Source: Solirubrobacterales bacterium
GTDB taxonomy: Bacteria; Actinomycetota; Thermoleophilia; Solirubrobacterales; Solirubrobacteraceae
Assembly: GCA_025963955.1 (NCBI GenBank)
Contig: JAOPZU010000201.1
Location: 1-5,518, forward strand
Reading direction: 5' to 3'
DNA: 5,518 bases
Each line of letters opens with the position of its first letter. Position 1 is the first letter of the stretch. This document shows, piece after piece, positions 1 to 4,614 of this stretch. Below the pieces are notes generated by a model that had not been told where the DNA came from, made no database searches, and saw only the letters and a list, made by a program, of their open reading frames with translations. The position numbers and the translations under genes are program-made.

Positions 1-225
1 CACCGCCCCGAGTACCGCGACCGCGGTCGCCAGGCGGATGTTCACCAGGCGCTGCTTGAGGCCGGCGATCATCAGCGCGCACATCGCGAACCAGCCGAGA
101 CCGTGCGCCAGGCCGAAGACGAACTCCAGGCCGTGCAGCCCCGGGATGACCCAGGCGACGAGCAGCACGAGGTAGACCGTCGAGTGCGCGAACGACGCCC
201 ACTTCAGGCGCTGCCAGGTCAGCAC
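1..225 (-). CDS. DUF3817-like small integral membrane protein (partial, C-terminus beyond left edge)
   Basis: Seventy-five codons are visible, reading leftward off the window, so the C-terminus is missing. The protein is strongly hydrophobic. A first membrane segment lies at about residues 13-30 (STVYLVLLVAWVIPG), a second at about 35-57 (FVFGLAHGLGWFAMCALMIAG), and a third begins near 65. The GLAHG motif between hydrophobic stretches and the short basic loop after it (KQR) resemble small DUF3817 membrane proteins of actinobacteria, whose function is unknown. The start is taken as GTG at 225, because no better in-frame start was found nearby upstream; a weak GGA lies 10 bases before it. The Nudix stop is only 7 bases upstream on the same strand, so the two genes are probably co-transcribed. 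Family assignment comes from pattern memory; the membrane nature is clear. Confidence 0.66.
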   Translation of the reverse strand, partial: MLTWQRLKWASFAHSTVYLVLLVAWVIPGLHGLEFVFGLAHGLGWFAMCALMIAGLKQRLVNIRLATAVAVLGAV

Positions 226-232
226 GCGGCGG

Positions 233-910
233 TCATCCGGCGCCCGGCGCGGGGGCGTCGAGCAGGCGCGCCATGTGGCGCAGCGGGGCGTCCGCCTCCT
301 CGGGCCAGGCGTCGACGTCCGCCGGCCACCAGGCGAACTCGTCGTGCTCGTGATCCGGGACGACCTGCTCCTCGACGCCGGGGGCGAGCCACGCCTGGCC
401 GACGAACATCACCATCTGACTCGGAAGCCGGACGAGCGCCTCGCCACGCACGCGCGCGGGCGCGACCGACCACTCCTCGCGCAGCTCGCGCACGAGCGTG
501 TCCGCCGGGGACTCGCCTACGTCGACAGCGCCGCCGGCCCCGAGCGCCCAGCGCCCCGCCCAGCTGCTCAGCCACGCAGCGCGGCGGCCGGCGAGCCAGC
601 GGCCCTCCGTGTCGCGGATGACGCACAGCGACGCCATCGACTCCGAGGCGTCCCCCTCGACCAGGCGCAGCGCCCAGCGCAGCGGCTGCAGGCGGAAGCG
701 CAGGCCGCCGTCGTCGGTCTCGCTCCAGTCGACCAGGCGGGCGGCGAGCCCGTCGTGACTCGGCGAGCCGCGCTCGGCCAGCGCGGCGATCGCCACGTCG
801 GCGGCGTCCGTGGCGACGGACGGCGGGTCGTAGTGGTCCGCGTCCCAGGTGGCGACGATGTCGTCCATCGCCCACGGGCCGCGCGCCAGGATGCCGGGCG
901 GCAGGCTCAT
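233..910 (-). CDS. Nudix hydrolase with uncharacterised N-terminal region
   Basis: The product is 225 aa. A near-complete Nudix box lies at residues 127-149: G127, E133, then R141-E142-L143-x-E145-E146, fitting Gx5Ex7REUxEE. The usual glycine two residues after the EE pair is Ser148. The glutamates should bind the divalent metal used to hydrolyse a nucleoside diphosphate linked to some other group; the substrate cannot be predicted. The Nudix fold spans roughly residues 92-215, beginning at SMASLCVIRD. Residues 1-90 (MSLPPGILARGPW onward) are not part of the Nudix core and I do not recognise them. An in-frame ATG at 1000 would add 30 basic residues, but that extension would cross the start of the divergent gene at 981. 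The ATG at 910 sits 10 bases after a -10-like TAGGAT, so 910 is preferred. The protein is probably cytosolic. The membrane gene follows after 7 bases. Confidence 0.9.
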   Translation of the reverse strand: MSLPPGILARGPWAMDDIVATWDADHYDPPSVATDAADVAIAALAERGSPSHDGLAARLVDWSETDDGGLRFRLQPLRWALRLVEGDASESMASLCVIRDTEGRWLAGRRAAWLSSWAGRWALGAGGAVDVGESPADTLVRELREEWSVAPARVRGEALVRLPSQMVMFVGQAWLAPGVEEQVVPDHEHDEFAWWPADVDAWPEEADAPLRHMARLLDAPAPGAG

Positions 911-926
911 TCGACCCCGGATCCTA
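911..926 (-). promoter_or_regulatory. -10 element and near-leaderless start of the Nudix gene
   Basis: On the minus strand TAGGAT (926-921) matches the bacterial -10 consensus TATAAT at four of six positions, including the key second A and final T. It ends 10 bases before the ATG at 910. Transcription starting about 7 bases after the hexamer would leave a leader of only a few bases, and no Shine-Dalgarno sequence is present, which fits leaderless translation. No convincing -35 was seen. Inferred from sequence only. Confidence 0.5.
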
Positions 927-929
927 CGC

Positions 930-952
930 GGCACGCCGCGGCACCGCGTGCC
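930..952. promoter_or_regulatory. Inverted repeat between the divergent genes, possible operator
   Basis: The perfect 7-bp arms GGCACGC (930-936) and GCGTGCC (946-952) flank a 9-base centre. The repeat lies in the 70-base spacer between the divergent Nudix and DUF35 starts, immediately upstream of the Nudix -10. It would be well placed to bind a dimeric regulator controlling one or both directions. GC-rich DNA produces such repeats by chance, so the role is only suggested. No recognisable -10 for the rightward operon was found in this spacer. Confidence 0.3.
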
Positions 953-980
953 GTCGGGCGCGTGCGCGAAGCTGCGCCGC

Positions 981-1370
981 ATGGAGTCCCCCGCCTTCAC
1001 CTTCGCCGCCCACGCCGCCCGCGGCGAGCTCGCCTACCAGGTCGACGCGGCCGGGCTCCCGTTGTGGCCGCCGCAGGTGCGCGGCGCGGGCTGGCGCGTC
1101 AGCGACGGGCTCGGCACGGTCTACGCGACCACGACCGTGCGTCGGCCGGGGGAGGAGCCGCACGACCTGTCGCTCGTCGACCTGGACGAGGGCGTGCGGT
1201 TGATGAGCCGCATCGTCGGCGTGGCGCCGGAGGACGTGGCCATCGGGATGCGCGTGCGGCTGGCCTGGGACGGCGAGGTGCCCGTGTTCGTGGAAGACGT
1301 CGCGCAGGGCGCTGGGCTTCCCGGTGCGAACGCGCCAGGGGCTCCGTCGCCCGCCCCGGACTCCGCATGA
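981..1370 (+). CDS. OB-fold DUF35-type protein lacking its zinc-ribbon cysteines, thiolase partner
   Basis: The product is 129 aa. DUF35 proteins usually have an N-terminal rubredoxin-like zinc ribbon (C-x2-C...C-x2-C) followed by an OB fold, and act as partners of thiolase-fold enzymes. Here residues 18-33 (AYQVDAAGLPLWPPQV) line up by eye with the family's 'QRC-x-x-CG-x-x-x-PPR' segment, but every cysteine is gone and the whole protein contains none. The OB-fold part is intact: GLGTVYATTTV at 43-53, LSLVDLDEGVRLMSRIVG at 63-80, then DVAIGMRVRLAWD and PVFVEDV up to about 107. Residues 108-129 are a Gly/Ala/Pro-rich tail. ATG 981 is chosen because it gives the expected N-terminus; upstream GTG 948 is less likely. 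No clear ribosome binding site is seen. The stop overlaps the thiolase-like start (ATGA), so the two are translationally coupled and probably form a complex. Confidence 0.8.
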   Translation: MESPAFTFAAHAARGELAYQVDAAGLPLWPPQVRGAGWRVSDGLGTVYATTTVRRPGEEPHDLSLVDLDEGVRLMSRIVGVAPEDVAIGMRVRLAWDGEVPVFVEDVAQGAGLPGANAPGAPSPAPDSA

Positions 1371-2491
1371 CCGTCGCCATCGTCGGCGCCGCGGAGTCCG
1401 ACCTCGGGCTCGTCGCGCCGGGGCTCACGCCGACGGACCTGATGGCCCAGGCGTCGCTGCGGGCGCTGGAGGACTGCGGCCTGGCGACGGGCGACGTCGA
1501 CGGGCTCTACGCGGCCTCCACCCAGCTGCCGTGGGCGTCGCTGAACCTCGGCGAGGCGCTCGGCGTTCGGGAGGCCCGGACCCACGACTCGACCATGATC
1601 GGCGGCGGCTCGCCCATCGCGCACCTGGCGCACGCGCGGGCGGCGATCGCCCGCGGGGACTGCGAGGTCGCGCTGATCGCCTACGGCTCCACCCAGCGCT
1701 CGGTCGGCCGGGATCGGGCGTCGGTGCAGGAGGTCTCCCCGTGGGAGGCGCCCTACCGCCCGATGCTGCCGCTGACCGCCTACGCGCTGGCGGCCGCCCG
1801 TCACATGCACGAGTACGGCACGACCCCCGAGCAGCTGGCGCAGGTCGCGGTGAGCGCACGCCAGTGGGCGCAGGGAAACGAGCGGGCGTGGACCTTCGGG
1901 AAGGGCCCGCTGAGCGTCGGGGAGGTCCTCGCCGCTCCGCGGATCTGCGACCCGCTCGGGGTGAAGGACTGCTGCCTGCTAACGGACGGCGGCGGGGCGC
2001 TCGTCGTCACGAGCGCCGAGCGCGCGCGGACGTTGCGGCAGCCGCCCGTCCACCTGCTCGGCGCGGGGGAGGCGTCCACCCACCGCCACCTCTCCTCGAT
2101 GCCGTCGCTGACGCAGACCGCGGCCGTGCAGTCGGGTGCCCGCGCCTTCGCCCAGGCTCGGTTGACCCCGGCCGACGTCACCTGCGTGCAGCTCTACGAC
2201 GCCTTCACGATCACGCCGGTCCTGTTCCTGGAGGACCTCGGGTTCTGCGCGAAGGGGGACGGCGGGCCGTTCGTCGCCTCCGGCGCGATCGGGCCGGGCG
2301 GCGCGCTCCCGATGAACACGAACGGCGGCGGCCTGGCCTACCAGCACCCGGGCATGTACGGGCTGCTGCTGCTGATCGAGGCGGTGCGGCAGGTCCGGTC
2401 GGGCGCCCACGACGTCGTCCTTGCGCACGGCAACGGCGGGGTCTTCAGCGCGCAGACGACGGCGCTGCTCGGTTCGGGGGCGGCGGCATGA
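1367..2491 (+). CDS. Thiolase-fold protein of SCP-x/Ltp2 type without catalytic cysteines (possible aldolase-like enzyme)
   Basis: The product is 374 aa, about the usual length of SCP-x-like thiolases. Family landmarks are AIVGAAESDLG at 4-14, CDPLGVKDCCLLTDGGGALVV at 194-213, LYDAFTITPVLFLEDLGF at 276-293, and the C-terminal NTNGGGLAYQHPGMYGLLLLIEA at 317-339, ending GNGGVFSAQTTALLG. A true thiolase has a nucleophilic Cys near residue 80-90 and a second Cys near the C-terminus. Here these places read TMIGGGSPIAHL (76-87) and HGNGGVFS (354-361), with no Cys. His327 of the HP motif is kept, and Tyr277 and Tyr331 are prominent. Ltp2, which pairs with the DUF35 domain of ChsH2, is a retro-aldolase that uses tyrosines in place of the thiolase cysteines. 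By analogy this protein may make or break a C-C bond in an acyl-CoA. It overlaps both neighbours by ATGA, so it is the middle gene of a coupled operon. The substrate is unknown. Confidence 0.85.
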   Translation: MTVAIVGAAESDLGLVAPGLTPTDLMAQASLRALEDCGLATGDVDGLYAASTQLPWASLNLGEALGVREARTHDSTMIGGGSPIAHLAHARAAIARGDCEVALIAYGSTQRSVGRDRASVQEVSPWEAPYRPMLPLTAYALAAARHMHEYGTTPEQLAQVAVSARQWAQGNERAWTFGKGPLSVGEVLAAPRICDPLGVKDCCLLTDGGGALVVTSAERARTLRQPPVHLLGAGEASTHRHLSSMPSLTQTAAVQSGARAFAQARLTPADVTCVQLYDAFTITPVLFLEDLGFCAKGDGGPFVASGAIGPGGALPMNTNGGGLAYQHPGMYGLLLLIEAVRQVRSGAHDVVLAHGNGGVFSAQTTALLGSGAAA

Positions 2492-4071
2492 GCCCGACCC
2501 GTGAGCGCAACTGGTGGGGGTGGGGCTACGCGGACGCCCGGATCGACCCGCACGGCGTGCGCGCGCACGCCGCGACGCTCTTCGGCTTCGGGGAGCTGCC
2601 GGCCGTCGAGGACCCCGTGCCGCTCGCGGCGATCGACCTGCCCGCGCCCCGCCTGGAAGTCCGGGGGCTGCCCGCCGGCTCGTCGGATCGGCTCGCGCGG
2701 GTGCACCACTCGCTCGGGAAGTCCTACCCCGACACGATCCGCGCCTTCCGGGGACGGCTCGACCACGTCGTCGATGCGGTCGCGACGCCGGCGGACGAGG
2801 CGCAGGTGGAGGCGGTCCTGGAGTGGGCCGCCGGAGCGAACGCCGCGATCATCCCCTACGGCGGCGGCACGAGCGTCGTGGGCGGGATCGAGCCCCGCGG
2901 CGCTGCCCTCGAGCGGTTCGACGGTGTGATCAGCCTCGACCTGACGCGGCTGGACCGCGTGCTCGAGCTCGACGAGCACTCGCGGGCCGCGCTGATCCAG
3001 GCGGGCGCGAGCGGCCCGATCCTGGAGGAGCAGCTGCGGGCGCACGGCCTGACGATGCGCTTCTTCCCGCAGTCGTTCGAGCTGGCGACGCTCGGGGGCT
3101 GGCTCGCCACCCGGGCCGGTGGCCACTTCGCGACCGCGCGCACCCACGTGGACGACCTGACCGAGAGCATCCGCGCGCTCACGCCGTCCGGGGTCTGGGA
3201 GTCGCGGCGGTTGCCGGGCAGCGGCGCGGGCGTCTCGCCGGACCGGATGCTGCTCGGTTCCGAGGGTGCGCTCGGCGTCATCACGCAGGCGTGGATGCGT
3301 GTCCAGCCGCGGCCGGCGCACCGGGCCTCGCAGGCCGTCCGCTTCGACAGCTTCTCCGCGGGCGCGGAGGCCGTCCGCGCTATCGCCCAGTCCGGCCTGA
3401 CGCCCGCGAACCTGCGGCTGCTCGACGAGCTCGAGGCGCGGCAGACCGCGGCGGGGGACGGCAGCCACGCGGTGCTCGTCCTCGGCTTCGAGTCCACCGC
3501 CCCGGAGGTCGAGGTGGACGATGATCTGCGCCGCGGCCTGGCGCTCTGCCGCGAGCACGGCGGGGTCTACGAGCAGCGCCCCAAGGGAACGCCGACCGGG
3601 GGCGGCGCCGTCGACACCTGGCGGGACGCGTTCCTCGCCATGCCCTACCTCCGGGACGCGATGGTGCGCTGCGGCGTCCTGACCGACACGTTCGAGACGG
3701 CGATCACGTGGGAGCGCTTCCCGGCCTTCCACGCGCACGTGACCGCGGCGGTCCGCGAGGCGCTCGGGGAGCCGTGTCGCGTCTCCTGCCGCTTCACGCA
3801 CGTCTACCCCGACGGCCCGGCGCCGTACTACACGGTCATCGCGCCGGCGGAGCGCGGCGGTGAGCTCGAGCAGTGGCAGCGGATGAAGCAGGCGGCGGGC
3901 GACGCGATCATGGCCGGCGGCGGAACGATCACCCACCACCACGCGGTCGGCCGCGACCACCGCCCGTGGTACGACGAGCAGCGGCCCGACCTGTTCGCGG
4001 CGGCGCTGACCGGCGCGAAGGCGGCGGTCGACCCGCGCGGATTGATGAACCCGGGCGTGCTCGTCGGCTGA
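2488..4071 (+). CDS. FAD-binding oxidase, alkyl-dihydroxyacetonephosphate synthase (AGPS)-like
   Basis: The product is 527 aa and belongs to the VAO/PCMH flavoprotein family. The FAD domain has IPYGGGTSVVGGI at 122-134, the AGPS-typical PQSFELATLGGWLATRAGGH at 194-213, and PGSGAGVSPDRMLLGSEGAL at 243-262 followed by GVIT. The cap domain includes LTDTFETAITWERF (398-411) and FTHVYPDGPAPYYTVI (436-451). The C-terminus has THHHAVGRDHRPWY (482-495) and DPRGLMNPGVL (515-525). His483-485 match the AGPS His-His-His motif, and Tyr447 or Tyr448 lies where the AGPS catalytic tyrosine is expected. AGPS swaps the acyl chain of acyl-DHAP for a fatty alcohol, giving an ether lipid. Bacterial homologues include many annotated only as FAD-linked oxidases, so substrate and reaction are uncertain. 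No signal peptide is seen, so it should be cytosolic or loosely membrane-associated. Its ATG overlaps the thiolase-like stop (ATGA), making it the last gene of the coupled set. Confidence 0.88.
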   Translation: MSPTRERNWWGWGYADARIDPHGVRAHAATLFGFGELPAVEDPVPLAAIDLPAPRLEVRGLPAGSSDRLARVHHSLGKSYPDTIRAFRGRLDHVVDAVATPADEAQVEAVLEWAAGANAAIIPYGGGTSVVGGIEPRGAALERFDGVISLDLTRLDRVLELDEHSRAALIQAGASGPILEEQLRAHGLTMRFFPQSFELATLGGWLATRAGGHFATARTHVDDLTESIRALTPSGVWESRRLPGSGAGVSPDRMLLGSEGALGVITQAWMRVQPRPAHRASQAVRFDSFSAGAEAVRAIAQSGLTPANLRLLDELEARQTAAGDGSHAVLVLGFESTAPEVEVDDDLRRGLALCREHGGVYEQRPKGTPTGGGAVDTWRDAFLAMPYLRDAMVRCGVLTDTFETAITWERFPAFHAHVTAAVREALGEPCRVSCRFTHVYPDGPAPYYTVIAPAERGGELEQWQRMKQAAGDAIMAGGGTITHHHAVGRDHRPWYDEQRPDLFAAALTGAKAAVDPRGLMNPGVLVG

Positions 4072-4082
4072 CGGCCCAGCCG
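4065..4082 (+). other. Small hairpin over the stop codon of the oxidase gene
   Basis: CGGCTG (4065-4070) and CAGCCG (4077-4082) can pair into a 6-bp stem with a 6-base loop across the TGA stop (4069-4071). There is no T-run after it, so it is not a standard intrinsic terminator. It might slow exonucleases or mark the end of the operon, but chance is quite possible in GC-rich DNA. Confidence 0.2.
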
Positions 4083-4108
4083 CCTCCCGCCCGGCCGGAC
4101 GGCCCTGC

Positions 4109-4123
4109 CATCATGGACCGACG
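4109..4123 (+). promoter_or_regulatory. Candidate -10 and near-leaderless start of the small gene at 4124
   Basis: CATCAT (4109-4114) matches TATAAT at four of six positions and ends 9 bases before the ATG at 4124. This is almost the same geometry as TAGGAT before the Nudix ATG. GGA at 4115-4117, 6 bases before the ATG, could alternatively be a weak Shine-Dalgarno on a longer mRNA. The 52-base gap after the oxidase stop allows either an independent promoter or read-through. Confidence 0.35.
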
Positions 4124-4453
4124 ATGTCTGCTGAGGCGAAGAACTTCGAGGCGATCACGAAGGCGAAGGACGCGCACAACAAGAGCTGCCCGTTCCCGCC
4201 CCATACCGTCCGCATGCACCCGTACGAGATCGACCGGATGCAGTGGGACGAGGGCGACACGATCGCCGGCCTGCTCCTGGAGGCCGACCCGAAGCTCGGC
4301 ACGGGCGCCTTCCGCCTGGTCTGCGACGGCAACAACCCGCCGGAGCTCGAGATCGAGCAGACGGACACGATCACTGCCCCCGCGGAGCCGCTCGTCGTGC
4401 CCGTGCCTGTCGGCCCGTCCCGCGAGGACGAGCGGCGCTTCGAGCCGCAGTAG
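4124..4453 (+). CDS. Hypothetical small soluble protein (109 aa), family not recognised
   Basis: The protein has no signal peptide or membrane segment. The N-terminus (residues 4-20, EAKNFEAITKAKDAHNK) looks helical and charged. The middle (22-70) contains CPFPPHTVRMHPYEIDRMQW, DEGDTIAGLLLEADPKLGTG and FRLVCDGN; it reads as one compact domain with two cysteines (Cys22, Cys67). The C-terminus (80-109) is Pro/Val-rich (APAEPLVVPVPVGP) and acidic/basic at the end, probably a flexible tail. No catalytic or metal motif is evident, since two Cys alone do not make a zinc site. Lysine and asparagine are more common than in the upstream operon. The reading frame is convincing because the upstream candidate ATG at 4113 leads into an Arg/Ser-rich frame typical of a shadow. 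No function is proposed. It is either the last member of the upstream transcript or a separate unit. Confidence 0.72.
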   Translation: MSAEAKNFEAITKAKDAHNKSCPFPPHTVRMHPYEIDRMQWDEGDTIAGLLLEADPKLGTGAFRLVCDGNNPPELEIEQTDTITAPAEPLVVPVPVGPSREDERRFEPQ

Positions 4454-4546
4454 GTCCGGCGCGCCGTCGGCCGCGACGCGTAGAGCGCCAAGGCGCCGTG
4501 TCGTCGTCGCGAGTGAGCCTTTCCGCGGCGGGATGCGAAGAGGACT

Positions 4547-4579
4547 CTTAGCTAAGCGACCGCTTAGGCCTGCGGTCGC
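4547..4579 (+). promoter_or_regulatory. Cluster of overlapping perfect inverted repeats, candidate operator or leader structure
   Basis: Three perfect inverted repeats overlap. CTTAGCTAAG (4547-4556) is a 10-bp palindrome. CTAAGCG-AC-CGCTTAG (4552-4567) has 7-bp arms with a 2-base centre, a geometry often seen in TetR-family operators. GCGACCGC (4556-4563) and GCGGTCGC (4572-4579) are 8-bp arms around TTAGGCCT. Shared bases make some of these pairings mutually exclusive in RNA. The TTAG steps are among the most AT-rich short stretches in the window, so a -10 such as TTAGCT (4548-4553) could lie here, with repressor binding covering it. No good -35 was found, and the regulator is not in the window. 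Confidence 0.45.
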
Positions 4580-4605
4580 GGACCGACGGTCGGCCGCTCA
4601 CGACC

Positions 4606-4610
4606 GGAGG
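4606..4610 (+). promoter_or_regulatory. Shine-Dalgarno GGAGG for the collagen-like gene
   Basis: A perfect GGAGG lies 4 bases before ATG 4615. It is the only strong Shine-Dalgarno sequence seen in the window and fixes the start of the secreted protein. This gene therefore appears to be translated from a leadered mRNA, unlike the Nudix gene and perhaps the gene at 4124. Confidence 0.8.
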
Positions 4611-4614
4611 TCTC

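Larger units (their letters stand above)
4454..4614. other. 161-base intergenic region before the collagen-like gene
   Basis: No coding frame is convincing here. The left part holds two short GC palindromes: CGGCGCGCCG at 4457-4466, and GCGCC-AA-GGCGC at 4485-4496. Neither is followed by a T-run, so no standard terminator is supported. The right part holds the AT-richer inverted-repeat cluster listed separately (4547-4579), two overlapping small inverted repeats within 4581-4593 (GACCG-A-CGGTC and CCGAC-G-GTCGG), and the Shine-Dalgarno at 4606-4610. Confidence 0.6.

Noticed and set aside
103..621. Plus-strand open frame opposite the membrane and Nudix genes
   Set aside because: Arg/Ala/Pro-rich shadow; the minus-strand frames show real membrane segments and a Nudix box.
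911..1000. Upstream start for the Nudix gene at 1000
   Set aside because: The extra 30 residues are basic and unlike a protein N-terminus, overlap the divergent gene start, and would place the -10-like TAGGAT inside the gene.
275..1366. Plus-strand open frame extending the thiolase-like gene far upstream
   Set aside because: The upstream part is antisense to the Nudix gene and in another frame over the DUF35 gene, is low-complexity Arg/Ala, and the thiolase fold begins exactly at ATG 1367.
1324..2487. Upstream extension of the oxidase frame across the thiolase-like gene
   Set aside because: The extension is Arg/Pro-rich shadow sequence; ATG 2488 in the ATGA overlap starts the protein with a sensible N-terminus (MSPTRERNWWGWGY).
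2338..3960. Long minus-strand open frame opposite the oxidase gene
   Set aside because: It is Arg/Val/Gly-rich with no domain pattern and lies opposite a clear flavoprotein gene; such antisense frames are usual in GC-rich DNA where stops are rare.
4457..4496. Short GC palindromes as terminators of the gene at 4124
   Set aside because: The stems are only 5 bp, with tiny or no loops and no T-run; such repeats are expected by chance at this GC content.
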